Below, piece by piece: positions 35,441 to 47,395 of a stretch of DNA of 64,000 nt (position 1 is its first letter; each line of letters opens with the position of its first letter). A program made the translations under genes and the position numbers. The notes beneath the pieces are model-generated. The model ran no database searches and was not told the origin of the DNA. It was given only the letters and a program-made list of their open reading frames with translations. Origin of the DNA: Paralvinella palmiformis (lineage: Eukaryota > Annelida > Polychaeta > Terebellida > Alvinellidae); assembly GCA_025642065.1 (NCBI GenBank), contig JAODUP010000219.1:360001-424000 (forward strand), written 5' to 3'.

Positions 35441-36400
35441 ACCTCTATTTAGACTAAGTCTAACCTGTTCGGTGTACCCACCATCTCTCGATATCCAATC
35501 AATATCTCAGCCAGCTCATGTCACTGCCTTACCTCGTCTCCTCCCTTCATTCACTGGACGGCATTGAGGGAAGATCAACTGGTATATTATCTCTCTCACT
35601 GTCTTATAGACAATGATGATGGTTACGATGTTTTGTCTGATGAGTGACTTCAAACGGCGACAATATTTCGCCGACAGATAGATGGACAATACTAATTATA
35701 GACGACACTCAATAACTCAGGTGTAAGTTTAGGATACTGAGATGTCGGCCGGAAAAATGCAACAATCAGCAAGTGAATGATAATAATGATTGACTTGTAC
35801 AGGTAAGTAATGATTTAATTTCTCCGATCAACCAGTAACCTATGATAATGATGTGTGTTTATCGTTCGTGACTCTTAAAGTAGTCTTTTCTAGTCCATTT
35901 TACTTCAGTCTATGCCATGACACTCGGGGACTAGTTTTACTTCAATGTGTCGTGTTCATATTCTAAAATATACTCTATCTAGCATTATTCTACCTTCTCA
36001 CTTCCTGTGTTGTGAGATAATTGCTGATAGGGACTGACACCATTTCTTGTTCTATTCACGCATCCGGATCACTTCACTTAAAGGAACACTCCAACTTTCA
36101 TTTCAAATTTCCCGGACTAATAGATAGCTATGTTCATAAATATAATAAACTGTGTAAAAATGTGAAAGCAATAACCACATATTAAATTATCAAGTTCAAA
36201 GTATTGATTAATTGGCTTTGAATGGCCTGTGGGCGCCGTCGTTTTGAAGCTAGACAGAGACCGGAAGCGACTGAATACTGACCTCACTTGAATCCAGCAG
36301 TTTGATCGGAAGTCTGTATAACCCATTTAAAACCATGTAAACAAGTGTTAGCCAAAACTAATTCCAGAGCAAAACGTAGTAATCTCGTTAAATTTACACG
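35441..36400 (+). other. Upstream region of the P2X7-C-like exon
   Basis: This unique-looking sequence contains one strong splice donor, TTGTACAG|GTAAGTAATG (near 35802), whose exon is closed in all frames and may be untranslated. No TATA box is obvious before 36401. Confidence 0.3.
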
Positions 36401-36559
36401 ATGAATGACATTGAGCCATATCACTTCGATCCAGAAGAACCATTTGAAGATGAAGATGATTCCGATTATTTTGAAGAAAGCGGAATCATCGAAGAAAGCG
36501 CGAGGATAACCGGAAACACTAACTGGTGTCTATGTGAACTCTGTGTACGCCTGGCCCAG
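36401..36559 (+). CDS. Probable first exon of a P2X7 C-terminal-domain-like zinc protein
   Basis: The frame starts MNDIEPYHFDPEEPFEDEDD. An acidic stretch is followed by RITGNTNWCLCELC at residues 36-48. The WCxCxxC pattern after a short basic link, preceded by an acidic IEPY..EP leader, is typical of invertebrate proteins related to the cysteine-rich tail of P2X7. The phase-0 border CAG|GTGACG at 36559 fits a splice donor. The frame stays open to 36667 but loses family character there, so I end the exon at 36559. I could not find the second exon with the CxCC part, so this may be a gene fragment. Such proteins are often multi-copy in invertebrates. Confidence 0.45.
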
Positions 36560-37645
36560 GTGACGTCAGAGCATTTGACTTTTCTCCTTCTCGCCTTCGA
36601 ATCTGGCATCCGGTGCAGCCGTAATGGTGGCCCTCCAGTAATGTGGATTATTTCCTCAAATCTATGATATCAGGCATAGTTCGTGATTATTATTGTGATT
36701 TTTTTGTTTCCTATTATAAGCGTTACATACATAAGAAATATTATCTGAGGGTGAACTGACGTCCATTTAATTATTCGGCCTGGGTATCCGGTATTTTGAA
36801 TAACTGCAGTGGATAAGCTAAAGTTATTAGAGTTTGTCACATGGACGTAACACAGTTCACGTTTGGCGGGGTATAGTATTAGGCAACAGGATTCTCTGTG
36901 AATAATCCATTGAAATCATTTATTTGATTAGAAGCTTTACTTGCAGGTGAAGTTTTTTTTCTCCTTGTCACGTATATCTTTACTGACAATATACGATAGA
37001 CAATTGATGATAAGCAAACTTGTCATAATTAGCTAATCATCAAAATAATACAGACTATGAAGGCTTTTTTTTATTAAGAAAACAATTCTAAATCGTGTGT
37101 ATTTTTTTCAAAAAGCTTATTTAACAAATATCTGGTAATTATTTCTATACGCATTTAGTGTGAGACTATTGTTGTTTCATCGAGGACTTTAGATGCTAAC
37201 TGAGACTTTACTATATGTTTATATTGTGTACACAATGTCACAATAGTCAAATCTTAACATGTTATTACATTGTTAACTACCAGTTTAATAAGTATCACGC
37301 CCATTAATCCATCACCGGGTGTTCGCGTGTGTCTCATTGAACTTATGAAAGGTGAGTAGCCTCACGGTTCGTGAAGATCCACAAAGTTCGTAGTCTGCCG
37401 ATGTAAAGGGATGCATTTATCTAAAGAGTAATTCGATAAAACACTCAGGAAAAACAAACAAAATTATATACGATAAAAACGTCCTATCAATTTTCACACT
37501 CTTGTCGCATATTTTCACCTAGAAATAGGTCACTGGTCGGACAGCACACACGTCTCGTCGGGATCTGCTGAAATCATTAATTCCCCAAGGAATCGTCTGG
37601 ATGTTGTAATCAGGGTTTCTTTTCTATGTTTCAAGAGGTTTTTGC
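36560..37645. other. Possible intron or intergenic DNA after the P2X7-C-like exon
   Basis: No continuation of the zinc domain and no other motif was found. Confidence 0.4.
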
Positions 37646-38428
<783 letters not shown>

Positions 38429-38530
38429 TCACTCACTCACTCGCGCAGGAAGTTCACTCAGGAAGCTCAGTCACTCAGGAAGCTCACACGGGAAGCTCAC
38501 TGAGGAAGCTCACTCACTCAGGAAGCTCAC
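38429..38530. repeat. GGAAGCTCACTCA-type minisatellite
   Basis: CAGGAAGCTCACTCACT-like units are repeated about six times with variable internal CACT content. They seem to have grown from a short CACT array. Confidence 0.8.
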
Positions 38531-39298
38531 AAACACCAATGTTTCATTATTCCAATTAGTGGAAAAGCCCTTATCTAACGAACCCTGGAACCCATCCTTG
38601 TACACAGACAGATAATGAACGCTCTTTCTGATCACGTGGGTTCCTAGCCTTGATAAAATACATTGTTTATCGCCCGCTATCTCATTATTCGTTTTCCGAA
38701 TAAAGTAGCCTATTGTTGACACTATATGACGAGTGAACCTTCATGATAAACAGTATTAAGTCAGTACAGGTTAATAATGGACATTAATAGAATACAAATT
38801 ATGAACAAAGCACGTCATGACTGTTGTTTTTATTGTGAAGATAAAGACTTCAAATACGATTAAATGTCTTTTCTAGCTGTGATTTTTCACCAAACCGTCG
38901 AGTCTGTAATATTATTATAGTCCATTTGGAGATGTTCTATTTCGACAGTTTGTTGCTCTAGGGATTTAACTTTTATTATGGATATTTCATCGGTATACTC
39001 CATTAAAAACATCGACACCCTGTGGAGTATATGTCATTTATACGTGCTATTTTATTATCGACGCATCGATAACCCCAGATAATCAACAACCCACAACAAT
39101 TTATTAAAATCTGAACGTGCACTCTGAGACGATCAATACGGAGATAACAAATTGGTAGACAATCCATTTATATGAACCCGAGATCTGTGACATTTTCGTG
39201 ACCACTCTAACCAAACATCCATCATAATGGTTTTTAAAATCTTAGGTCGTATTATGGCACGCCATTCAATGTCTAATGTCCTAACGTAAACACAATGT

Positions 39299-39307
<9 letters not shown>
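38531..39307. other. Intergenic DNA without recognised features
   Basis: Only short unsupported frames are present. Confidence 0.4.

Positions 39308-39347
<40 letters not shown>
39308..39347. repeat. (TA)n microsatellite
   Basis: A pure TA run with an ATAAATA lead. Confidence 0.9.
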
Positions 39348-39349
<2 letters not shown>

Positions 39350-39917
39350 ACCATCATTATTATGGCTTTATGTAAGCCTATTCAGATGACTTTTGACAGT
39401 TATCGGTACCTGCCTCAACATGTGCCAATCTATTAACAGCTGTGTCCTGTGTCACACGTGTCAGTATGTCATGATATATGACACGAATCGAACGATAGCA
39501 GACAGAGAACAGACTTCTATCGTGTTGCTACGATTACGTGGAGCACTGAAAAACAGTGGAGGTTGCTCAGAGTTCTTGCGACGTGTTTGATGAAGTCGGA
39601 ATGAGGTAGATTGAGTAACTGTATGTGTGTTTTGTTTGGGCACTCATTATTTGTTAGAGAAATGTTAAAATGTTGTTTCACGATCACTTCTCTGCACTTA
39701 TTAGACTATTTGAGGTACACAACATCCGGTGATATACATGCATGTAATTATGCTAGTTGTCACAACTAGCTGACATGATAAACGTGATTATGGTTGTGAG
39801 AAAGAAACCTTGTTTTTGTGGGATGCTTCATTCATAAATTAAATAATTCGGCCCAAACAGTTCACATCCCCAGGGATTAGTTCATCAATCGTATGTTTCA
39901 GATATGAGCAGCAGTAT

Positions 39918-40110
39918 GTCACTCACTCACTCACTCACTCACTCACTCACTCACTCACTCACTCACTCACTCACTCACTCACTCACTCACTCACTCACTC
40001 ACTCACTCACTCACTCACTCACTCACTCACTCACTCACTCACTCACTCACTCACTCACTCACACTCACTCACTCACTCACTCACTCACTCACTCACCCAC
40101 TCACTCACTC
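39918..40110. repeat. (ACTC)n tetranucleotide array
   Basis: About 190 bases, nearly pure, with one ACAC slip near 40061. Confidence 0.95.
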
Positions 40111-40319
40111 AAATATGGCGTCTCACTTAGTTGGCCTCATTAGAAGGGATACACTACGTGCGATAGATGTAGTTATCAAGTATAACTTTTAAATATAAGT
40201 CATACACGGTCAATCAATGGCTGACATCTAGAACCTGTGACTAGAAACTAGGCACAGGACGATAACATTGGTGATCGAGACGGAAAACAATGCAATATGG
40301 TACTATAAATAAAATGGCA

Positions 40320-40430
40320 ATAGTAGTAGTAGTAGTAACAGTTGTAGTAGTAACAGTTGTAGTAGTAACAGTTGTAGTAGTAACAGTTGTAGTAGTAACA
40401 GTTGTAGTAGTAACAGTTGTAGTAATAACA
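40320..40430. repeat. 15-bp minisatellite GTAGTAGTAACAGTT
   Basis: About six to seven almost perfect units follow a (GTA)n start. Confidence 0.92.
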
Positions 40431-40636
40431 TCATTACTATGATTAATAGGGGTATACTAATGTTAATAATAAAGACGACTTAGATGTCTTCATAACATCA
40501 AATCTTTCATTATACTTACACTTATTCCCATAAACCATAGACATTTCTCTCCCGTTTTAAGCTTCAAACTTTATTATCGTGAAATTCGCGAATAATTGAA
40601 ATATATTTAAACTCCATATAACCTTCATGAGCGATA

Positions 40637-40728
40637 ATGGAATATAATATGGATGCACACCGAAGACTTAAGTGCTTTCCACGGTAAGTGTATCGAATAA
40701 CTGTTATTGGTTCAGCTTTTAAAATGCA

Positions 40729-40800
<72 letters not shown>

Positions 40801-41197
40801 GGATTCTTACATGGTGAAGAGAGGAACTCGGTAACTTGATAGTTCTGTATATAATTTCCACCGGAAGTTGTGGTCATGTGAGACAAGCGATCAAACGTGG
40901 AGACATTATTTTCTTAAATGGACGCCGGTTCCTGTTTGTCAGTTGAGTGTTAGGCGCCATTTTTACCGCACTATCCTATATCGTGTCATCTGCCGTTGTT
41001 TGTCTGGTTACCGAGTTGGATGACTAGGGAGGGTATATTTTGCCTCCGCGTCTTCTACACGACTCATAATGATAAATGCTTGCTATCACGTTACCAGGGA
41101 CGCTAAGGCGGATGCGACAAGATGGGCCGATGAATGGACGTTCACTCTCTCTGGCTCGCCAGGCGACCCTGTTTGGCATGAAGTGAAAAGAAGTTAA
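40637..41197 (+). CDS. Speculative two-exon small protein (48 residues)
   Basis: Exon 1 (40637-40683) encodes MEYNMDAHRRLKCFP and ends in a split Arg codon before GTAAGT, a strong donor. A possible acceptor, CACGTTACCAG at 41097, opens exon 2 (41098-41197). In the matching phase it reads DAKADATRWADEWTFTLSG and ends EVKRS. Against this: the acceptor tract is weak, the intron carries a long (TA)n, and part of exon 2 (AGGGACGCTAA..GAATGGACGTTC) resembles 990-1022, so it may be a dispersed repeat. Confidence 0.18.
40734..40796. repeat. (TA)n microsatellite
   Basis: About 60 bases of pure TA. Confidence 0.95.
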
Positions 41198-41491
41198 AAT
41201 ACGACTTGGGCAGCAAAATCGTTAAAGTTAGAGTTCGGGCTTCGCATCCTAGTATTTGGGTAATGTTCGTTCGGTTGGTATATCTCGACTATACGTCACG
41301 TGTTTGACTCATTCACCTGATGAGAATAATTGGCAGCGGAGGAAACTACGAGTTCGCCATATAACAGGGATTAATATACCGTCGTGAGGGTTTGGGTTTG
41401 TCTCATTAGACACATTTACGCATTTATATCCTGTGTTGTCAAGGGTTGATGTACAGTTGCACCTAGAGCATTGCCATTACACTACACAGTA

Positions 41492-41690
41492 GGGGGCTCC
41501 TCCGTGGCCTAGCGGTAGCATGTTGGACCACATATCACTACCACCCGGTTCGAATCTCGGCGTGGGCATATCTGAAGGGTGTTTCATCTTTGACTTTGCT
41601 TCATTACCTTTGGAGGTCGCTCGGCCCATTCAGCTTACCAAGTGCACAAAAGTGGCCGTAAAACATCAATCATCATCATCATCACTATAC
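41492..41690 (+). mobile_element. SINE family I, well preserved
   Basis: Head GGGCTCCTCCGTGGCCTAGC, B box GGTTCGAATCT, body TTACCTTTGGAGGTCGCTCG and GTGGCCGTAAAACATC, then a (CATCAT) tail. It is one of the two best copies in the window. Confidence 0.9.
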
Positions 41691-41849
41691 GGAGGCATCG
41701 CTTTAGTTAAATAAACGGTTGGTTAGCAGAACTAGTTCTACTAAAACAGCGTTGAGCTCATAACATTGTGTTTTGAGTTGAATTAGTTTTGATGTTTATT
41801 TGTTGGAGTCACTTCCGCTGTTAATATCACCGACTGTAGACCGCATGTA

Positions 41850-41970
41850 AAAGTAGGATTCATCGTGGCTAAGTCGCAAAGTGCCGGCACATAAATCCGG
41901 GGTGAGTGGGTTCCAGGTGAGAAACCACCAACCAGCTGCAGGCTCTGTTGGCTGAGCCATATAATTAGTG
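41850..41970 (+). mobile_element. tRNA-like SINE head, family uncertain
   Basis: TTCATCGTGGCTAAGTCGCA has an A-box look, and GAGTGGGTTCCAGGTGAGAA a B-box look. I cannot match the body to families I-IV. Confidence 0.3.
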
Positions 41971-42249
41971 TCCTTTCGGAAGATGATTGTTTATTATGAG
42001 TTCCACTATTAATAATATCCAGAAACTGTATACCTCCAAGGCAGTTGATGAAGGGCTAGAATGTACCGATCTTTAATCCTAATTATGATTAACCTGTATA
42101 TTATTATATGGCAAGAAGCACACCGTACGCTCTCCCTAATCCGGCCATGAGAGAAATTCCTCTTGTTGCTCATACAACATCAGTTTACTGATGAGTTCAG
42201 TGACCGTATTATACAGTCATCCAGCCAGCATCCACTGTATCATGTTAAA

Positions 42250-42377
42250 GGTGTTATCTGAGATAATCGAAATCGTGATAATCGATTGCTATATTAAGGC
42301 GTATCGAGAACATCGTATTTATCAATCACTGATAAGACTGGCTTATGTTTTAGTGATAACTTATTATCGATTATCTG
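42250..42377. promoter_or_regulatory. Dense GATA-site cluster
   Basis: At least seven WGATAR sites in either orientation lie within about 125 bases: TTATCT at 42254, AGATAA at 42261, then TGATAA or TTATCA near 42276, 42319, 42330 and 42354, and TTATCT at 42371. The sequence is not a simple repeat. A GATA-factor-bound enhancer is a possible reading. Confidence 0.3.
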
Positions 42378-42639
42378 TAACTGATCATCACCAGACATTA
42401 GTTGCTGGATGACGTGACGTTGGGGGGAGGGGAGGAGGGGGGGTGGTCACTACGTATTTAGTTAATCAGCGGTAGATCTACATTTATGAATCAGTGTAAT
42501 TAAGAATAATTCTCTCACTATCAGGTGTGTTTTTGATGTTGATAATCGTATGATGTGTGCGCGCGTGTTTGTTTGTGTGTCTCTATGTCTGTATGTGTTT
42601 GTGTGTATTTAAGATTATATTTATCTGTCTGTGTGTATC

Positions 42640-42715
42640 TCCCTCTCTCTTTCTCTGTGTGTGTGTGTGTGTTTGTGTAAGTATGTGTGCGTGTATGCTT
42701 CTTATTATTTATTTC

Positions 42716-42796
<81 letters not shown>

Positions 42797-42875
42797 GTTT
42801 GTGTGTGTGTTTGTTAGTATGTATGTCTGTGTGTCTCTCACTCCCCCTCTCTCTGTGTTGTTATGTATCTGTGAG

Positions 42876-42926
<51 letters not shown>

Positions 42927-42945
42927 TGTGTGTATGTGTTTGTTT
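42640..42945. repeat. Compound (CT)n(GT)n(TA)n(GT)n(CT)n microsatellite
   Basis: CT, GT, TA, GT and CT arrays alternate; the reading frames across it are Cys/Val or Ser/Leu homopolymers. Confidence 0.93.
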
Positions 42946-43404
42946 ATGTGTATATTTGTATGTAGGTATATGAATAGATTGTTATTGTTTTCGATTATTG
43001 AAATGCCATCACATCAGTGCACTTTTAAATCCATGAAATATTAAATGACAAAATTATTACATCATATTTATTACCGTCATTGATTGAAGCATTTTTCTAA
43101 AATATGAAGTCGAGTTTATGACGTTATTTAAGGATGAAGAATAGCTGAGGCGTAGAGCGGTTGTCACGAGGATTAAATAATTTGGGTTCGATGCAAACAA
43201 TCCATAGGATAGGAAATGGACACCAGGCGTATCGGTGTCTAAATATTCCTAATCTATATGGATACGCCTGAGGATTCAGCCGGCATTCGGGATATAAACA
43301 CGTCTGATATCATTCAGGCTTGATTATACGCTCAACAAAGGCTCCTCATTCGACCGTAAGTCGATATGAGGATATATTCAATTTACTTCATGCATCACCG
43401 GAGC

Positions 43405-43475
43405 GGCTTTTATTAGCCACGTGACCTGTAACTGGCACGTGGATGACACGTGTCAGCTGCTAAATAGGAATACGA
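43405..43475. promoter_or_regulatory. Triple CACGTG E-box cluster
   Basis: Perfect CACGTG hexamers lie at 43418-43423, 43436-43441 and 43447-43452, with CAGCTG at 43454-43459 and CTAAATAGG right after. TTTATTAG precedes them. Three identical E-boxes in 35 bases of non-repetitive sequence suggest a bHLH-responsive element. Confidence 0.35.
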
Positions 43476-43989
43476 TGAGATAAGAAGAAAAAAATCGTTA
43501 TTTCTTGTTTGATAATGATGATGATGATGATGATGATGTTGATGCTATACTAGTATCCCCTTTTGATAAGCTCTATCATTAGGATAGAAAGATGTGTCAA
43601 TTAGCTCATTATTAGTTACTATTCAGGAGATACCTACCTGTTTATTACAAACGGAATAATCTAATTCGTGGGCCCTTGGTCTATTGTTGCTGAGACAGAT
43701 AATGAGTCAATAACAATAAACAAAGTCGCTTCCTAACAATACTTCTCTTCAATTACCCAAATTAAGACGTCAGGATTTTATATGTTTCTCTTAGGTCTGT
43801 GATTTGTTTTTGTGTAGTTTCGGATTTCTGGATTTTGTTTTGCCATCTCCAGTCATCTATTCGACCTAGATAAATTATATATAGGATAAGAATTCCTTTT
43901 TAGTTGTTTGTTAATATTTCATACGTTAACCGACATATTTATGGCATTGACGTACGTCCGTATGCGTACATACCTACACTCGCGCGCGC

Positions 43990-43991
43990 TG

Positions 43992-44024
<33 letters not shown>

Positions 44025-44046
44025 ACCCCCACATACACACGAAGAG

Positions 44047-44097
<51 letters not shown>

Positions 44098-44120
44098 TAT
44101 ACATACACACACACATGCAC
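43990..44120. repeat. Compound (CA)n(GATA)n(GA)n microsatellite
   Basis: A CA run, AGATA tetramers, a GA run and interrupted CA follow in order. Confidence 0.93.
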
Positions 44121-44207
44121 GCACATACACATACAATCATAGTTTGCCAACCACTCCACACAATTTACCAACTAATACCCCCGGCGCAGCACCCCCACCC
44201 TCATCCC

Positions 44208-44224
44208 CCTCTCTCTGTCTGTCT

Positions 44225-44299
<75 letters not shown>
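44208..44299. repeat. Compound (CT)n(TA)n microsatellite
   Basis: CT runs directly into TA; this is the third instance of this order in the window. Confidence 0.93.
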
Positions 44300-44300
<1 letters not shown>

Positions 44301-44588
44301 GCTACTAATCAGTGTTTGTCAAACCTGTTACTTTTATGTGAAGTGATCATTGTCACCTGCATTCTAGACGAAATCACTTATTATCGCTCAAGTGACATCA
44401 AGTGATGGTGTTCAAAATACTTCACGGCCGTGTTGAGACGCCGCCATAAGTTTGAGGTCATTAAGTACTTAGAGTAATATGGTCTAAAATACTGTACTTT
44501 ATCAGATAATGAAAAAAAAATGTAACTGACCTTTAGAAATACGTTCATTAGGATTAAACAGGTAAATGCCTAAAATGTATAAAACACT

Positions 44589-44762
44589 GCTGTTTTTGGC
44601 CACGTTTCTGCTCATGTTAGGCTGAATTGGCCGAACAACTAACTATATAGGTAATGAACCGAAGATGAAATATCCCTCGTCATGTAACTCGTCCGTGCTT
44701 TGAACTCAGATGCTATAAATATATAGCCGACCGCACGCCTAGCTTGGCCATAGAGGCTACCT
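44589..44762 (-). mobile_element. SINE family I, degenerate
   Basis: The body is diverged (TTTTTGGCCACGTTTCTGCTC, AGGTAATGAACCGAAGATGA), and the head is at the right end (TAGAGGCTACC). It faces the copy at 44887 head to head across a (TA)n array. Confidence 0.7.
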
Positions 44763-44824
44763 GAGAAATAAAGACTCTCAGGTCGATTGTTTGGGTCATT
44801 ATTTGTTAATTACACAAAGAACGG

Positions 44825-44827
<3 letters not shown>

Positions 44828-44878
<51 letters not shown>
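44828..44878. repeat. (TA)n microsatellite between two SINE heads
   Basis: About 50 bases of pure TA. Confidence 0.95.
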
Positions 44879-44881
<3 letters not shown>

Positions 44882-44886
44882 TACTC

Positions 44887-45002
44887 GGCTCCTTCGTGGC
44901 CTATCTGGTCGCGCGGTACGTCACAGATGTATAGCACATGGGTTCAAATCCGGGCCGGGATATATCAAAAGGGTGTTTAATCTTTCACTTCAGTCTGTTG
45001 AT
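44887..45002 (+). mobile_element. SINE family I, 3'-truncated
   Basis: Head GGCTCCTTCGTGGCCTATCT, B box GGGTTCAAATCC and GGGTGTTTAATCTTTCACTT are clear. The match ends near CAGTCTGTTGATTC. Confidence 0.8.
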
Positions 45003-45201
45003 TCACTTTTTGGACATAACAAATGTGTCACGTACACAGGAAATGGAAGAACATACATACAAGAAGCTGAAACACAGTTGTGTACGTGTTTATATGTTTG
45101 TATGTATGTGTGCGTATGTTTGTGTGTGTGTGTATGTGTGTGGGTTAGAGATATATTTATATATTTGAAATAGAAAGGTTGCTGTGCTTTCTACCACAAT
45201 T

Positions 45202-45551
45202 AGCAGCTCTCAACTAGCAGATCTCAACTAGCAGATCTCAACTAGAAGATGTCAACTAGCAGATCTCCACTAGCAGGTCTCAACTAGCAGATCTCAACCA
45301 ACATATCTCGACTAGCAGATGTCAACTAGCAGATCTCAACTAGAAGATGTCAACTAGCAGATCTCAGCTAGCAGATCTCAACCAACATATCTCAATTAGC
45401 AGATCTCAACTAGCAGATCTCAGCTATCAAATATCTGCTAGCAGATCTCAAGTAGCAGATCTCAACTAACATATCTCAACTAGAAGATCTCAACTAGCAG
45501 ATCTCAACCAACAGATCTCAACTAGGAGATATCAACTAGCAGATCTCAACT
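45202..45551. repeat. 14-bp minisatellite, exactly 25 units
   Basis: The unit AGCAGATCTCAACT fills 350 bases without a gap. Variant units of the type AACATATCTC.A.T occupy positions 8, 14 and 20, giving a six-unit (84-bp) higher-order period. Most units contain a BglII site (AGATCT). Confidence 0.97.
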
Positions 45552-45884
45552 TGCACCTTACAATGATAATATTATAACCAGATAGTCTTATTACAGTGTT
45601 CCCATAACTTGGGATCATGTGCTTGATTACGTAAACAACGGTGAACGTACATACGAGGGGGGGGGGGTTGTATGCAGTGGAGTAGACAGCAACACGGTTT
45701 GCTGAACATGATGTAGTGTATATAATGTGTCGATTGTGTATGGTAAGATACATTATTAAGGCTGTTGTCGTCGTCTTGATCGTTATGACAACATAGAAAT
45801 ATGAACTCATTAGTTGACTTATAGAGAGAGAGATACTGGGTTTTTTGTCACAATTATAGCAGGTTATGATACACCCGAGGGTGA

Positions 45885-46012
45885 ATGGTAAATGAAAAAA
45901 GAGGGATAAATGAAAAAAAAGAGGTATATGTATCTAGAGGGGTAAATGGGGCAAGAGGGGTAAATGGGGCAAAAGGAGGGTAAATGACACAAGAGGGGTA
46001 ATTGGAAAAAGT
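45885..46012 (+). repeat. G-rich minisatellite with G-quadruplex motif
   Basis: GGGGTAAAT and GGGGCAAGA-like units repeat. At 45939-45969 there are four GGGG runs separated by exactly five bases each, a canonical quadruplex pattern on the plus strand. Confidence 0.9.
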
Positions 46013-46095
46013 AGTTAATAAGCTTTTATTGTTTTCAATGGCAGCGGGAAATTGTCTAAACAAAAAACAAAAATCATCACGGAACAGTTGATGAT

Positions 46096-46098
<3 letters not shown>

Positions 46099-46138
<40 letters not shown>

Positions 46139-46200
46139 ACTCACTCCACCCCTCTCCCCCTCTCTTTCCCTTTCTCTCTCTCCCTCTCTCCCTCCCTCCC
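46099..46200. repeat. (TA)n followed by CT-rich tract
   Basis: Here the order is TA then CT, opposite to the other compound arrays on this strand. Confidence 0.9.
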
Positions 46201-46321
46201 AGATTGGAAATAAGTATTCACACTTTCGTATGCCATCTCCGTTTCTGAAACGAAATATATCCAGTCAAACTCCAGGCATATTCGTTATCAGTGCCCACGA
46301 AAATCAGTTAAATGGTTGATT

Positions 46322-46495
46322 GTTGTTTTACAACCACTCTTGTGCACTTGGTAGGCTAAATGGGCCGAGCAACCTCTAAAGGTAATGAGGCGAAGTCAAA
46401 GATGATACACCCTTCAGATATACCCACGCCGAGATTCGAACACGGGTGGTAATAATCTGTTGTCCAACACGGTACCGTTAGACCACGGAGGTCTT
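46322..46495 (-). mobile_element. SINE family I
   Basis: The minus-strand head (ACCTCCGTGGTCTAACGGTA), B box GTGTTCGAATCTC and body (TTACCTTTAGAGGTTGCTCG) are clear. Confidence 0.85.
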
Positions 46496-46945
46496 CTCTG
46501 AGATAAATGTATCACGACTCGGTTAGAAAAATAAATTTGTATTTCTGGGTAGATTTACAATTATTTCTCTATTAATAGAGAATTCATAGACGTTTTTCGG
46601 ATCCTCTAGAAGCCTCAATATATACCGGGTCGTGATAAGAAGTAAATACACTTTTTATGTCGTTGTACAGTGTTGCAACGGAGATGTTAGTACCACGTGA
46701 AATCGATTGTATCAGTAATGTGTTAGTGTAGTGATGGTGTTTATATAAACGAATTGAACTTATTATTGAGCCACGCTTGTCTATTACAGACAGAAACAAT
46801 AGTTGATTATAATGGAACATTCGATTGTCTGACATATGTTGTCATTTAGATGGGTTTTGTATACGTGCACTTGTAGTTGTTTATATAGTGTATATTTTAT
46901 GTTTTTATGGGAGCTAGTGCGTGAATATATATATTTGATAAACTT
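46496..46945. other. Intergenic DNA without recognised features
   Basis: An 83-codon minus-strand frame (46835-46584) has ordinary composition but no motif and no splice context. I do not call it. Confidence 0.4.
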
Positions 46946-47050
46946 TATAAAAATAATAATAATAATAATAATAACACTTCTTCTATATTTAATGAAGCGA
47001 CCCTAATAGTAGGAGCAAATCAAGACGCTTTACAATGATACTTCAATAAT
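46946..47050 (-). mobile_element. SINE family IV, tail fragment
   Basis: An (AAT)n tail, GAAGCGACCCTAATAGTAGG and CAAGACGCTTTACAATGATA correspond to the 3' part of the 10.9 kb copy. Confidence 0.5.
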
Positions 47051-47070
47051 ATATATGTCAAACATGGGAT

Positions 47071-47125
47071 CAATTCAATTCCGGAATTGCAATTGATGGT
47101 CAATTTCAATTCCGGAATTGGAATT
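47071..47125. repeat. Two perfect 14-bp palindromes CAATTCCGGAATTG
   Basis: They lie at 47076-47089 and 47107-47120, 31 bases apart, with extra CAATT half-units around them. Confidence 0.9.
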
Positions 47126-47140
47126 GAGAAATGTTGACAT

Positions 47141-47199
47141 TAACACTTACATGTGGTGTTACCAATATACTGGAACCAAAATGATACATAACTTTAGTT

Positions 47200-47271
<72 letters not shown>

Positions 47272-47395
47272 ATATATTGTGTGTTAGTGAGGATTTAACC
47301 AATTAAAATGGTCTGGATAGCGTGGGCTCCTCCCAGAACACTGTGACAACACTGTATGACACCACCACATAGCATGCCTGTAATATATGCCAATC
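47141..47395 (+). repeat. Dispersed repeat in tandem, copy 1, with (TA)n(GT)n inside
   Basis: TAACACTTACATGTGGTGTT at the left and ACCACCACATAGCATGCCT at the right match 47752-47962 in the same order. Here the middle is (TA)n (47203-47236) plus (GT)n. Confidence 0.85.

Noticed and set aside
41492..41570. A genuine tRNA gene at SINE I heads (also 48128, 11244, 57649 and others)
   Set aside because: A and B boxes are present, but cloverleaf arms are poor and the same SINE body follows every time.
45202..45551. CRISPR array or transcription-factor array
   Set aside because: The units are contiguous 14-mers with no spacers, so a minisatellite is the plain explanation.
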